Source of the DNA: Solimonas soli DSM 21787 | Lineage (GTDB): Bacteria; Pseudomonadota; Gammaproteobacteria; Nevskiales; Nevskiaceae | Assembly: GCF_000474945.1 (NCBI RefSeq) | Contig: NZ_AXDW01000017.1 | Coordinates: 1-64,000 of the forward strand | Direction of reading: 5' to 3' | DNA: 64,000 bases | Part shown: positions 36,545-45,062 of the stretch, in pieces | Layout: every line of letters begins with the position of its first letter | Position numbering within the stretch: position 1 is the stretch's first letter | Notes under the pieces: model-generated | What the model saw: the letters and a program-made list of their open reading frames with translations, nothing else | What the model was told of the DNA's origin: nothing | Database searches by the model: none | Translations under genes and position numbers: made by a program

Positions 36545-37867
36545 TTATAGGGAGGGCTCGGCGTCGCGCCCTTGGCTATCCAGCCAGCCGCGGATCGTCA
36601 GCTCGCCGTGGCGTGCGGCAAAGTCGGCTTCGGCCTGTTCGAGCACGGCGCGCGCGCTGCGCGCCAGCTCGCCCTTCGCCGCGGGCAGGCCGTCGCCGCC
36701 GCGCGCCAGCGTCCACAGCCGCGCCAGCGGCACCGAGGCGAGGTCGACCGCCGGGGTCAGCTGCGTGCGCGCCTGCCCGCTCTCGGTGAGCAGGCCGTTG
36801 AAGATCAGCTGGTCGACGACCCGCGCCACGTGTTCCGGCTCGGCGCCGAGCATGACGCTCAGCTCTTCCTCCGTGTAGCCCGGCTGCCCGGCGATGAAGC
36901 GCCGGCCGATCGCGCCCATGATGACCAGCGCGAGGTATTCCATCTGCCGCGCGCCGAGCAGGGCCGGCACGCGCTGCGGCTTCAGGTGCTCGGGATGCTG
37001 GAGGTAGAAAGCCAGCTGACAGCCGAGCAGCACGATCATCCAGCTCACGTAGATCCAGATGAGCAGGAAGATCAGGATCGCGAAACTGGAATAGACCGCG
37101 TTGTAGTTGGTGGCGCGGGCGACGAAGGAAGCGAAGGCGAGGCTGCCGGTCTGCCACAGCGCGCCGGCGAACGCGCCGCCGGTCGCGGCGGCCCGCATCT
37201 GCACGCGCGTGTTCGGCACGAAGCTGTAGAGGAAGGTGAACAGGCCGATGATCAGCGCGTATGGCAGGAGGCGGCTGAGCAGGAAGATCGCGAAGCCGAA
37301 CGGTTCGTAGCGGGCCAGCGCGCCGACGAACGCCGAATTCAGCACCGAGGCGGTGATGCCGACGGCGATGAAAACGACGACCGGGCCGATGGTCAGCACC
37401 GCGAAGTACTCGCCGAGCCGCTGCGCGAGCGGTCGCGGCCGTTCGACGCGCCAGACGAAGTTGAAGCTGCTCTCGACTTTCTGGATCAGGGACAGCGCCG
37501 ACCAGATCAGCAGCGCGACGCCGAGCGAACCGAGCACGCCGACCTTCATGCGCTGGATGAAGCCGACGATCTGTTCCGTCAGCTCGGCGGCCTGCGGGCC
37601 GAGCGGTGCCAGCAGCTGACTGAGGAAGGGATGCAGCGCGTCGCGGGCGCCGAAGGCCTTCAGCACCGAAAAGGCCAGGGCCAGCAGCGGCACGATCGAC
37701 AGCAGCGTGGTGTAGACCAGGCTCATCGCCCGCATCGTCAGCTGGCCGTCGAGCAGATCGCGCAGCAGCACGAAAAGATAGCGCGCGGCGCGCACCGCCC
37801 GCCGCGGCCGATCGCCGTGGCGGGTGTGCCAGAGCCGCTGATGGGCATGCCGCAGATAGCGTTCCAT
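36545..37867 (-). CDS. YihY/BrkB family inner membrane protein
   Basis: A 440-residue YihY family protein (once misnamed RNase BN). The ATG at 37867 ([13 protein letters not shown]) precedes the family domain [20 protein letters not shown]; more upstream starts run into the promoter region. About six membrane segments fill residues 45-290. A cytosolic C-terminal winged-helix-like region ([20 protein letters not shown]) ends the protein. Function unknown. Divergent from the phasin gene. Confidence 0.9.
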   Translation of the reverse strand: MERYLRHAHQRLWHTRHGDRPRRAVRAARYLFVLLRDLLDGQLTMRAMSLVYTTLLSIVPLLALAFSVLKAFGARDALHPFLSQLLAPLGPQAAELTEQIVGFIQRMKVGVLGSLGVALLIWSALSLIQKVESSFNFVWRVERPRPLAQRLGEYFAVLTIGPVVVFIAVGITASVLNSAFVGALARYEPFGFAIFLLSRLLPYALIIGLFTFLYSFVPNTRVQMRAAATGGAFAGALWQTGSLAFASFVARATNYNAVYSSFAILIFLLIWIYVSWMIVLLGCQLAFYLQHPEHLKPQRVPALLGARQMEYLALVIMGAIGRRFIAGQPGYTEEELSVMLGAEPEHVARVVDQLIFNGLLTESGQARTQLTPAVDLASVPLARLWTLARGGDGLPAAKGELARSARAVLEQAEADFAARHGELTIRGWLDSQGRDAEPSL

Positions 37868-37986
37868 GGCGCGAGCATACAGAGGCCGCGGCGTCGGCCG
37901 GTACGGACGCGGCGCGCGGACCGCAACCGCCGCGCCGGCCGGGCGGGCCGCGCCGATGCCGTTGGTCGGACGGTCGAACCCGGCCA

Positions 37987-38014
37987 TTGACATCATCGCC
38001 GCCGCCCTTATGCT
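37987..38014 (+). promoter_or_regulatory. Sigma70 promoter of the phasin gene
   Basis: A consensus -35 TTGACA (37987-37992) and -10 TATGCT (38009-38014) with a 16-bp spacer. Transcription should start near 38021, just ahead of the palindromic operator, leaving a leader of about 70 nt. This is among the best sigma70 matches in the window, fitting an abundant storage protein. Confidence 0.75.
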
Positions 38015-38026
38015 GTGCCGCAGCAA

Positions 38027-38043
38027 TTGTTGCATTGCAACAA
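38027..38043 (+). promoter_or_regulatory. PhaR-like operator TTGTTGC-ATT-GCAACAA
   Basis: A perfect 7-bp inverted repeat with a 3-base centre, containing TGC-N3-GCA, the core described for PhaR, the repressor of phasin genes. It starts six bases after the predicted transcription start, a good position for repression. phaR itself is not in this window, so the regulator is inferred from the motif and gene. Confidence 0.7.
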
Positions 38044-38091
38044 GGGTTGGGGACTTTTAACTTTCTTTCGTCTGGAAATTTGGAGTGCAGC

Positions 38092-38556
38092 ATGAGCGTT
38101 GAAACGATCGTCAATGATGTGAAGAGCCGCGCCGATGTCGTCGTGACCCGTGGCCAGGAAGTGTTGGGCGCCGGCGTCGAAACCCTGAAGGCGGCCAACA
38201 CGATCGTCGTCGAGGGCGTGCAGGAACTGGTGCAGACCAACGTCGCCGCCGGCAAGGAGCTGTCGACGCTGGTGCAGGCCAGCGTGAGCAAGGCCAAGAC
38301 CGACGGCATCAAGGCCGTGGCCGCCAATCCGGTCGCCTATCTGCCGGAAGGCAAGGCCACCGTCGTCGGCGCCTACACCGAATCCGTGAAGATCGTCACC
38401 AAGACCGGCGACGAGCTGGCCAAGACGCTGAAGAGCGGCGTCGAGACCATTACCGCCAAGATTCAGGGCGAAGCGCCGGTCGTCGCCAAGGCGAAGAAGA
38501 CCGTGACCAAGACCGCGAGCAAGGCCAAGAAGGCCGCCAAGAAGGCCGCGGCCTGA
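38092..38556 (+). CDS. Phasin family protein with a Lys/Ala-rich tail
   Basis: A 154-residue phasin-like protein that would coat polyhydroxyalkanoate granules. The amphipathic, Val/Ala/Lys-rich helices (VETIVNDVKSRADVVVTRGQ, AGVETLKAANTIVVEGVQEL) are typical, with no signal peptide. Residues about 130-154 form a histone-H1-like tail (KKTVTKTASKAKKAAKKAAA). Similar tails let some phasins bind DNA and place granules on the nucleoid; that role is inferred here. Ribosome binding site GGAG lies 7 bp before the ATG. A double hairpin with T-tract follows. Confidence 0.85.
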   Translation: MSVETIVNDVKSRADVVVTRGQEVLGAGVETLKAANTIVVEGVQELVQTNVAAGKELSTLVQASVSKAKTDGIKAVAANPVAYLPEGKATVVGAYTESVKIVTKTGDELAKTLKSGVETITAKIQGEAPVVAKAKKTVTKTASKAKKAAKKAAA

Positions 38557-38595
38557 GCCTGAAGGAAGACGCGGCGCGCCGAGCGGGCGCCGCCA

Positions 38596-38661
38596 GGCCT
38601 GAACCAGCCGGTTCGGGCCGACGGGAGAGGGGAAGTCGAGGCGACTCGGCAGCCCCTTTTT
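38596..38661 (+). terminator. Tandem hairpins and T-tract after the phasin gene
   Basis: First hairpin: GGCCTGAACC/GGTTCGGGCC around AGCC (38596-38619). Second: AGGGG ... CCCCT enclosing AGTCG/CGACT, followed by TTTTT (38628-38661). Together they make a strong terminator, as expected for a highly expressed short gene. Confidence 0.8.
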
Positions 38662-38701
38662 CGTTTTCAACGGCGAGGACCGAGGAAGGTTGACGGGTGG
38701 C

Positions 38702-39001
38702 ATGAGCCTGCAATTGAGCGCCCTGCGCGCCAGATTCGACATCGACCGCATCGTCGGCGGCGTCGCCCTGATCGCGCTGCATGAGATCGACGCGCTGATG
38801 GGCGACGCGCAGGCGTTCGCGCTGTGCGCGCGCCAGACCTGGCGGGCGCGCGATGGCGTCGAGCGTCGCCGCGAACGGCGCTCGCGGTCGCGTCAGGCAC
38901 AGCAGCGTCGCCGCGAAGACCGGGCGATCCGACGCGAACTCTGGCTCGGCCTGCTCAGGGATCTGCGCGCGGCGCCGCGCCGCGCCGGCCCCGGCCCTTA
39001 G
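38702..39001 (+). CDS. Hypothetical protein, Arg-rich C-terminal half
   Basis: A possible 99-residue protein I do not recognise. The N-terminal half looks helical and hydrophobic (FDIDRIVGGVALIALHEIDA), the rest is very basic (RRRERRSRSRQAQQRRRED). AGGAAGG is 12 bp upstream of the ATG. Third codon positions are nearly all G or C, the pattern of true genes in this window. It lies past the phasin terminator and overlaps the flavin oxidoreductase stop by 4 bp, tail to tail. It could still be chance. Confidence 0.45.
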   Translation: MSLQLSALRARFDIDRIVGGVALIALHEIDALMGDAQAFALCARQTWRARDGVERRRERRSRSRQAQQRRREDRAIRRELWLGLLRDLRAAPRRAGPGP

Positions 39002-40290
39002 CCGACGCCGGTGTCGGCGAGCGCGAGGTGCCGCAGCAGGTACTCGGCGTCCTTGCCGACGTCGGCGAAACGGCCGGAACCCCAGGTGTTCTGCCACGGC
39101 AGGCCGAGAAAGTAGAGCCCGTCGACATCCGTGACGCCGCGCCTCTGCACCGGCCGGCCGCGGCCGTCGAACACCGGCGCCTCGATCCAGCGGTAGTCGG
39201 CGGCGAAGCCGATCGCCCAGATCACGCTCGTGATGCCGGCGCCGGCGAGGTCCAGCGACGTGCGCTCCGCCTGCGGTTCCCACACCGGCATGTACGGCGC
39301 TTCGCACGGTGCGTCGATGCCCTGCGCCTCGATGTACTGGTCGATGCTGCGGCGGATCGACAGATAGCTCGCGTCGGCCTGATCGAGGTTGTGCCCGAGG
39401 TCCGGCGCGAAGCGCGCGAGCAGCGCGCCGTCGCCGGCGATGATCTCGCCGAAGCGTCCATACAGCTGCATGCCTTCGAGCGCGAAGCGGCGCAGATCGA
39501 TCTCGCGGCCGCCGTCGCGGCCGGTCAGGTAGTGGTTGGTCTTCTCGCGCACCGTTTCCTTCTGCGGATGGCGCTCGTAGGGAATGTCGTAGTAGCCCGA
39601 ATCGGTCAGCCAGTCGGTGACTTCGCGGCCGCGATAGACGCGCGGCGAGCGCGGCGCGGCGCCGACGGCGAGATGCACCTCGCGTCCGGCGAGGTGCAGA
39701 TCCTCGGCGATCTGGCAACCGGACTGCCCGCTGCCGACCACCAGCACCGCGCCCGCCGGCAGCTGGCGCGGATTGCGGTAGCTCGACGAATGCAGCTGCA
39801 GGATCGTGCCCGGCAGGCGCTCGGCGCTGCGCGGAACGATCGGCGTGTGATATCCGCCGGTGGCGATGACGACCTGCCCGGCGAAGCAGTCGCCGGCTCG
39901 GGTCTGCAGCTCGAAGCCGCCATCGACGCGGCGCAGGCGCGTGACCTGCACCCCCTCGTGCAGCGGCGGCGCGAACGAGGCCGCGTAGCCTTCGAGGTAG
40001 GCGACGATCTGCTCCTTCAGCATGAAGCCGTGCGGATCGTCGCCGGCATACGGCCAGCCGGGCAGGCGGCACTGCCAGTTCGGGGTGACGAGGCAGAAGG
40101 AGTCCCAGCGCGCCTCGCGCCATTCATGGGCGACGCGGTGCTTCTCGAAGACGACGTGTTCGATGCCGCGCCGCTTCAGCAGCCAGCTCATGGCCAGACC
40201 GGCCTGACCGCCGCCGACGATGGCGACCGGCACGCGACGCGCGATCGGCGCTGACGGAGACAGCATGGACGACGGAACGGCAGCGTTCAC
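38998..40290 (-). CDS. MSMEG_0569-type flavin-dependent oxidoreductase (Nit1C cluster)
   Basis: A 430-residue flavoprotein of the cluster's monooxygenase-like family. FAD-binding VAIVGGGQAGLAMS (about residues 22-35), NADPH-binding VLVVGSGQSGCQIA (about 183-196), and the cluster-type C-terminus YFLGLPWQNTWGSGRFADVG. GTG at 40290 overlaps the preceding stop (GTGA), giving coupling; an ATG lies 24 bp further in. As last gene of the Nit1C operon it probably oxidises the cluster's intermediate; the true substrate is not established. Confidence 0.9.
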   Translation of the reverse strand: MNAAVPSSMLSPSAPIARRVPVAIVGGGQAGLAMSWLLKRRGIEHVVFEKHRVAHEWREARWDSFCLVTPNWQCRLPGWPYAGDDPHGFMLKEQIVAYLEGYAASFAPPLHEGVQVTRLRRVDGGFELQTRAGDCFAGQVVIATGGYHTPIVPRSAERLPGTILQLHSSSYRNPRQLPAGAVLVVGSGQSGCQIAEDLHLAGREVHLAVGAAPRSPRVYRGREVTDWLTDSGYYDIPYERHPQKETVREKTNHYLTGRDGGREIDLRRFALEGMQLYGRFGEIIAGDGALLARFAPDLGHNLDQADASYLSIRRSIDQYIEAQGIDAPCEAPYMPVWEPQAERTSLDLAGAGITSVIWAIGFAADYRWIEAPVFDGRGRPVQRRGVTDVDGLYFLGLPWQNTWGSGRFADVGKDAEYLLRHLALADTGVG

Positions 40291-40571
40291 AGGAAGGACT
40301 CGACGGTGACGGTGGCGTGCGGATCGCGCGCGAAGCGCGCGGCGGCCGCTTCGATCTCGCGGATCTGCACGGCGGCGTGCGCGCAGCCGAAGCCGTACTT
40401 CTGCGCGACGCGCCGGCTTGCGTATTCGAGCGCGCTGCGGCTTTTCGCGACGAACTCGCCGAGCGGATACGGGTGGCCGAGCACGAAGGCCTCGCGGATG
40501 CTGCTCGACGGCGAATAGCAGAGCATCGACGAGTCGTCGGGCCAGCGGATGCGGAACTGCATCTCAGGCAT
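40287..40571 (-). CDS. MSMEG_0570-type nitrogen starvation response protein (Nit1C cluster)
   Basis: A 94-residue small protein found almost only in this cluster. Conserved text: MPEMQFRIRWPDDSSMLCYS, then VLGHPYPLGEFVAKSRSALE. It has no catalytic motif that I can see and no signal peptide; it may be a partner or carrier for a cluster enzyme. Overlaps the AIR-synthase-like gene by 8 bp and the oxidoreductase by 4 bp. Confidence 0.88.
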   Translation of the reverse strand: MPEMQFRIRWPDDSSMLCYSPSSSIREAFVLGHPYPLGEFVAKSRSALEYASRRVAQKYGFGCAHAAVQIREIEAAAARFARDPHATVTVESFL

Positions 40572-41568
40572 GGCGGCGTTCCTCCATGTGCGGCGCGGCG
40601 GCGGGACCGCAGCCGGTCAGCGCCTGCGCGGCGAAATCCCAGGCGACACGTTCCTCGCCGTGTTCGCGAAGCCGCAGCTGCCGGCTGCGGTCGCAGCGGC
40701 CGACGGCGGCGCAGGCCAGATCGCGGGCCTCGAAGCGCGCGATGACCTCGGCGACCTGCGCCGGCGGCACCGCGAGCAGGTAGCCGTAGCTCGGAAAGGT
40801 GTGCAGCAGCCAGCGCGCCAGCGGCGCCTGCGGCGGACGCGGCACGCGGCGCACGTCGAGTGTCGCGCCGGCGCCCGAGCATTCGAGCAGCATCAGCGCG
40901 GTGCCGAGCACGCCGGCCTGGCTGATGTCCTTGGCGGCGCGGCAGAGGCCGGCTTCGGCGAGCTGCGGCAGCAGTTCGAGATCGCCGCGCAGGCGCGGCG
41001 GCGGCGCCGTGGTCGCCGCGTTCCAGTGCGGAAACGGCTCGCGGTACGCGCCGCGCAGATCGACGGCGACCAGCAGCGCGTCGCCGGGCCGCGCGTCGAA
41101 GCTTGTCAGCAGTTTCTTGGCGCGGCCGACGATGGCGACCGACAGCTGTTCCTGCGCGGCGCGCGCATTGCTGTGCCCGCCGACCACCGGCACGCCGAAG
41201 GCGCGCGCCGCCGCCGCCATGCCGTCGAGGACCGGCTGCATGTGCTGCGGGTCGCGGCTCCACAGCGCGTCGACGACGGCGAGCGCGCGGCCGCCCATCG
41301 CGGCGATGTCGGAGACGTTGACCATCACGCCGCACCAGCCGGCGAACCAGGGATCGCGCGCGACGAACTCGTTGAGGAAACCTTCGATCGCGAACAGCAG
41401 GTGGCCGTCGCCGCAATCGTCGGTGAGGGGCAGCGCCGCGCAGTCGTCGCCGACCGGCACCGCCGCCGACGGATCGGCGATGCCGAGCGCGGCGAGGGCG
41501 GCGGCGATGTCGCGCTTGGCGGCGAGGCCCCGGCTGCCGCGCAGGCCGGCGATCAGTTCGTCGAGCAT
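40564..41568 (-). CDS. Sll0787-type AIR synthase-related protein (Nit1C cluster)
   Basis: A 334-residue relative of PurM/ThiL/SelD ATP-using enzymes. The N-terminal VGDDCAALPLTDDCGDGHLL is the metal/ATP-binding strand, followed by VMVNVSDIAAMGGRALAVVD and VPVVGGHSNARAAQEQLSVA, and the C-domain AKDISQAGVLGTALMLLE. Such enzymes phosphorylate an amide, acid or similar group; here it is presumably an intermediate made by the nitrilase and radical SAM enzymes. ATG shares one base with the GNAT stop. Confidence 0.9.
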   Translation of the reverse strand: MLDELIAGLRGSRGLAAKRDIAAALAALGIADPSAAVPVGDDCAALPLTDDCGDGHLLFAIEGFLNEFVARDPWFAGWCGVMVNVSDIAAMGGRALAVVDALWSRDPQHMQPVLDGMAAAARAFGVPVVGGHSNARAAQEQLSVAIVGRAKKLLTSFDARPGDALLVAVDLRGAYREPFPHWNAATTAPPPRLRGDLELLPQLAEAGLCRAAKDISQAGVLGTALMLLECSGAGATLDVRRVPRPPQAPLARWLLHTFPSYGYLLAVPPAQVAEVIARFEARDLACAAVGRCDRSRQLRLREHGEERVAWDFAAQALTGCGPAAAPHMEERRHA

Positions 41569-42131
41569 CAGGCGGCCCGCCGCGCGTGGGCGTGAACCCG
41601 GGTGTAGAACGCGACGGCATCGTCGCGACGCGGCGCATAGTGCTCGAGCCGCGCTTCCATCAGCACGTGCGGACGGCCCTGCACCTCGATCGCCGCCAGC
41701 GACGTCCAGTGCAGGCGCGCGAACAGCTTGACGTTCTGTACCTGCACCTGGGCGAGAAAACGCTTGCAGCCGCGCGCACGCGCCGTGCACACGGCATGAC
41801 GGATCAGCTCGCTGCCGAGCCAGGCGCTGCGTCGGTAATCCGGCAGCACGGCGAGGCGCGAGCCCTGCCAGAGATTCGCTTCGCGCTGCGGCGATGGCCG
41901 GTGAATGCGCACCGTGCCGACGACGCGCTCGCCGATGCCGGCGACGCAGGCGATCGCCGCGATCGGCAGCGCGCAGGCGTCGATCGCGTCGCCGTCGTCG
42001 CCGGCAAAGAGGCCCTGCTCGGCGCAGAAGACCGTGCGGCGCAGCTCGGCGCAGGCGCGGCGTTCCCACGCGGCGCTGGCGTGCTGGATGCGGAATTCGC
42101 CCGGCATGAAGGGTGGCGTCGGCAGCAGCAT
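41568..42131 (-). CDS. MSMEG_0567-type GNAT N-acetyltransferase (Nit1C cluster)
   Basis: A 187-residue GNAT protein. Opening: RIQHASAAWERRACAELRRT, with VFCAEQGLF typical of this branch; acetyl-CoA loop around SRLAVLPDYRRSAWLGSELI; then CKRFLAQVQVQNVKLFARLH. The cluster version precedes or is fused to the AIR-synthase part in other genomes. It would acetylate an amino or hydroxyl intermediate, which is inference. It begins 2 bp after the radical SAM stop and overlaps the next gene by one base. Confidence 0.88.
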   Translation of the reverse strand: MLLPTPPFMPGEFRIQHASAAWERRACAELRRTVFCAEQGLFAGDDGDAIDACALPIAAIACVAGIGERVVGTVRIHRPSPQREANLWQGSRLAVLPDYRRSAWLGSELIRHAVCTARARGCKRFLAQVQVQNVKLFARLHWTSLAAIEVQGRPHVLMEARLEHYAPRRDDAVAFYTRVHAHARRAA

Positions 42132-42133
42132 GA

Positions 42134-43273
42134 TCAGGCCGCCTCGGCGGCCGGCGCCGCGCCGTCGCCATCGGTTTCGTAGGCGGCCAGCGAGGAGCAC
42201 GCGCCGCACTTGCCGCAGCCGGCCTTGATGTCGCGCGCGCGCAGCCCGGCGGCGACCAGCATGCGGCCGAGCGGCGCGAGCAGCGCGCGCATGAACGCCG
42301 GCTCGGGCGGCGCCCGATGTTCGAGCGGCGTGCCGGAGATCGGCACGAAGGGCACGACGAAGGGATAGACGCCGAGGCCGATCAGCGTCTCGCACATCGC
42401 CAGGATCGCTTCGCGCGTGTCGCCGAGCCCGGCCAGGATGTAGGTGCTGACCTGGCCGCGGCCGAACACGGCGACGGCGTCGGCGAACGCCTGCAGATAG
42501 TGCTCGATCGTCACCTCGGCCTTGCCCGGCATGATGCGCGCGCGCACGTCGGGCGTGACCGCTTCGAGATGCATGCCGAGACTGTCGACGCCGGCGTCCT
42601 TCAGGCGCCGGAACCAGGCCGGATCGTCGGGCGGCTCGCATTGCGCCTGGATCGCCAGCGTCGGCACGGCGGCTCTCACGGCGAGCGCGCTTTCGACGAG
42701 GATCGCCGCGCCGCGGTCGCTGAAGTTCGGCGTGCCGGTCGTCATCACCATGTGCGTGACGCCGTCGAGCGCGACGGCGGCGCGCGCGACCTCGGCGAGC
42801 TGTTCCGGCGTCTTGCGATTGATGGTGCGTCCCTGCGCCAGCGATTCGCCGATCGCGCAGAACTGGCAGGACGTGCTGCGCCGGCCGTAGCGGATGCAGG
42901 TCTGCAGCACGGTGGTCGCCAGCACGTCGCTGCCGTGCAGCTGGGCGATCTTCCAGTACGGCGTGCCGTCGGCGGCGTGCAGGGCGTAGAAGCGCGGCGC
43001 TTTCGGGAACGCGAGATCGGCGAGCTTCACGCCGCCGCGGCGCAGCGCGATGCTGCCGTCGACGGCGGGCGTATCGGCCACGTATGGTGAATCGGCGGCG
43101 GGGCCGGTGTGCACCGGCACCATGAACGTGCGGCCGTCGATGGTCACCGCCTTGTGATCGGACGGCCCGGCGCCGCCGCGGCGGCTCGGCGCGCCGACCG
43201 AGTCATCGGCCAGCCGCAAGCCGCGCGACTGCAGTTCGGTGATCAGTTGCTGGTTCGTCTGCGGGGAATTCAT
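42134..43273 (-). CDS. MSMEG_0568-type radical SAM protein (Nit1C cluster)
   Basis: A 379-residue radical SAM enzyme. The cluster-binding Cys residues appear as C126-X9-C136-X2-C139 ([18 protein letters not shown]) rather than CX3CX2C. The SAM-binding GTP/GG-like region [14 protein letters not shown] follows, and later [18 protein letters not shown] and the Pro-rich [14 protein letters not shown]. Near the C-terminus [10 protein letters not shown] may bind a second iron-sulfur cluster. The ATG at 43273 is within the 3' end of the nitrilase gene. Substrate unknown. Confidence 0.9.
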   Translation of the reverse strand: MNSPQTNQQLITELQSRGLRLADDSVGAPSRRGGAGPSDHKAVTIDGRTFMVPVHTGPAADSPYVADTPAVDGSIALRRGGVKLADLAFPKAPRFYALHAADGTPYWKIAQLHGSDVLATTVLQTCIRYGRRSTSCQFCAIGESLAQGRTINRKTPEQLAEVARAAVALDGVTHMVMTTGTPNFSDRGAAILVESALAVRAAVPTLAIQAQCEPPDDPAWFRRLKDAGVDSLGMHLEAVTPDVRARIMPGKAEVTIEHYLQAFADAVAVFGRGQVSTYILAGLGDTREAILAMCETLIGLGVYPFVVPFVPISGTPLEHRAPPEPAFMRALLAPLGRMLVAAGLRARDIKAGCGKCGACSSLAAYETDGDGAAPAAEAA

Positions 43274-44255
43274 CGCCGGCACTCCGGTTGAGCGAGGCAG
43301 GAACGCAAGAGGGTGAGGCCGGCGTGCGCAGCGGCTGCGCGATGCGGTCATCGAGCTGCAGCGACAGCAGTTCCGGGCGCGCGTAGTGGCCGACCGAATC
43401 CATCATCCGCTTGCGCTTGGTGATCAGGCTGAAATCGAGATCGGCGCAGACCATGCCCTCGCCGTCGCGCAGCGGCGCGCAGAGGTGCTTGCCTTCCGGC
43501 GAGACGATCGCCGTGTAGCAGCCGCCGCGCAGCGCTTTCTGCAGGGCCGGGTCGCCGGTGACCGACGCGATCTGTTCTTCGCCGAGCCAGGCGGTGGCGT
43601 TGATGCCGAAACAGCCGGCTTCGAGCGCGTGGTGGCGCACCGTCACTTCCATCTGCTCGGCGAAGACCGGGCCGACCAGCGAGCCGGGGAACTGGCTGCA
43701 GTGGATCTGTTCGTGCTGCGCCATCAGGCTGTAGCGGGCGAGCGGGTTGTAGTGCTCCCAGCAGGCCAGCGCGCCGATGCGGCCGACCGCGCTGTCGACC
43801 ACCTTCAGCCCGCTGCCGTCGCCCTGACCCCAGACCATGCGCTCGTGATAGGTCGGCGTGAGCTTGCGGCGCTTCAGCAGCAGCCGGCCGTCGGCATCGA
43901 AGATCAGCTGCGCGTTGTACAGCGTGCCGTGGTCGCGCTCGTTGACACCGAGCACGACGACCATCGCGTGGCGGCGCGCGGCGGCGGCGACCGCGTCGGT
44001 CGCCGCGCTCGGCACCGTCACCGCCTGCTCGTACAGCGCGAGGTGCGCGGCGCCCATCGCCACCGCCGGCGTGATGAACGAGAAGTACGGGTAGTACGGC
44101 ACGACCGTCTCGGGAAAGACGATCAGCTGCGCGCCTTGGCGCGCCGCCGCGGCGATGGCGTCGACGACCTTGGCGATCGTGCCGTCGCGGCTGCCCAGCA
44201 CCGGCGAGAGCTGGGCGGCCGCGACCCGCACGACGGGGGCGAGGGGCGTCGTCAT
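43203..44255 (-). CDS. Nit1-type nitrilase (Nit1C cluster)
   Basis: A 350-residue nitrilase with the E-K-C triad: E49 ([14 protein letters not shown]), K131 ([14 protein letters not shown]) and C165 ([15 protein letters not shown]). Sequence after Cys ([12 protein letters not shown]) is typical of true nitrilases that turn nitriles into acids plus ammonia, with amide or cyanide-linked alternatives in this clade. The last 35 or so residues (APSPSCVP-like, basic) overlap the radical SAM gene by 71 bp, a long overlap for this tight operon. Starts 7 bp after the Sll0783-type gene. Confidence 0.93.
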   Translation of the reverse strand: MTTPLAPVVRVAAAQLSPVLGSRDGTIAKVVDAIAAAARQGAQLIVFPETVVPYYPYFSFITPAVAMGAAHLALYEQAVTVPSAATDAVAAAARRHAMVVVLGVNERDHGTLYNAQLIFDADGRLLLKRRKLTPTYHERMVWGQGDGSGLKVVDSAVGRIGALACWEHYNPLARYSLMAQHEQIHCSQFPGSLVGPVFAEQMEVTVRHHALEAGCFGINATAWLGEEQIASVTGDPALQKALRGGCYTAIVSPEGKHLCAPLRDGEGMVCADLDFSLITKRKRMMDSVGHYARPELLSLQLDDRIAQPLRTPASPSCVPASLNRSAGDEFPADEPATDHRTAVARLAAGR

Positions 44256-44262
44256 GGCGCGC

Positions 44263-44745
44263 TCAGACCGTCCACGTGTGGATCATGAAGGCGTCGTCGT
44301 TGCGATGGATCAGGATCAGGTCGAGCACGTCGAGCGGATTGATCGGGCGGATGCCGGGGATCAGCGAAGGCTCGCCGTGACCGTACAGCGCCTGCAGCGC
44401 GAAGCGGCAGGCGTAGACCTTGCCGCCTTCGGCCATGAACGCGGTCAGCTGGTTGGTGAAGTTCTGGTGACCCGGGAAGGCTTCGTCGCCGAGGGTCGGA
44501 AAGCCGCGCTGGATGCCCAGCGTCACGCCGGGCCCGTAGAGCAGGATCGAGGTCGCGAAGCCTTTGCGCAGCAGGCGCTTGCCCTGCAGCATGTTGACGA
44601 GGCCGATCGAGCCCTCGAAGGCGACGGTGTGGAAGGTGATCAGCGCCTTCTCGCCGGGCTTGGCCTTGACGTCTTCGAAGACCTTTTCCTCGTAGTCGAC
44701 GAAAAAATCACCTTTCTGGTGGGCGGGCGTGGTCACTGCGGGCAT
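44263..44745 (-). CDS. MSMEG_0572/Sll0783-family nitrogen starvation response protein (Nit1C cluster)
   Basis: A 160-residue protein whose cyanobacterial relative Sll0783 is strongly induced by nitrogen starvation and linked to polyhydroxybutyrate synthesis. Family text: [59 protein letters not shown]. It has a DsrE-like alpha/beta look, which is an impression only. The ATG at 44745 has AGGAG 7-8 bp upstream; longer in-frame readings cross the promoter. First gene of the operon. Confidence 0.9.
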   Translation of the reverse strand: MPAVTTPAHQKGDFFVDYEEKVFEDVKAKPGEKALITFHTVAFEGSIGLVNMLQGKRLLRKGFATSILLYGPGVTLGIQRGFPTLGDEAFPGHQNFTNQLTAFMAEGGKVYACRFALQALYGHGEPSLIPGIRPINPLDVLDLILIHRNDDAFMIHTWTV

Positions 44746-44806
44746 GTCTGGCTCCTGATGCGAGGCTCGGGCCGGCGCGGCGTGCGGCGGCGTGCCGGTC
44801 CTCCAG

Positions 44807-44822
44807 CGCAACCGACATGCCA
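44807..44822 (-). promoter_or_regulatory. Sigma54 (-24/-12) promoter of the Nit1C operon
   Basis: On the minus strand TGGCATGTCGGTTGCG matches the sigma54 consensus TGGCACGN4TTGCW at all positions but two, with the invariant GG and GC 10 bp apart. It lies about 62 bp before the first start codon, with transcription expected near 44795. Sigma54 control suits genes tied to nitrogen starvation. I found no clear NtrC site (GCAC-N5-TGGTGC) upstream. Confidence 0.75.
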
Positions 44823-45062
44823 TCAATCGACATTGATCGGCGATCGTGATGCAATCAATGTGAGACATTTCTGAGCGGCCGCGATTTTTTTTCACGGCCG
44901 CGGCCGGACCCCTGCCGGTTCTTGCCGAAATTAGACTTTTCGCCGTCGCGCCGCTGCCTTATGATGGCGCCCGCGGGGTCATCGGGTGCTGTGTCGGGGT
45001 GCGTCGTGGATCGAAAATCGGGCACAAAAAACCAATCAAGTCGCTGGCGCCATGCAATCAAT
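44822..45062. promoter_or_regulatory. Repeated ATCAAT/ATTGAT half-sites between Nit1C and the MocR gene
   Basis: ATCAAT or ATTGAT occurs at 44822-44827, 44832-44837 (an inverted pair with CGAC centre), 44854-44859 and 45057-45062. The last two lie inside an identical 12-mer, ATGCAATCAATG, at 44849-44860 and 45052-45063. MocR proteins bind direct repeats in divergent promoters, so these are candidate sites for the adjacent regulator. The inverted pair touches the upstream edge of the sigma54 promoter. Confidence 0.55.

Noticed and set aside
44823-45005. NtrC binding site for the sigma54 promoter
   Set aside because: I found no convincing GCAC-N5-TGGTGC-type sequence; the repeated ATCAAT/ATTGAT words are of another kind.
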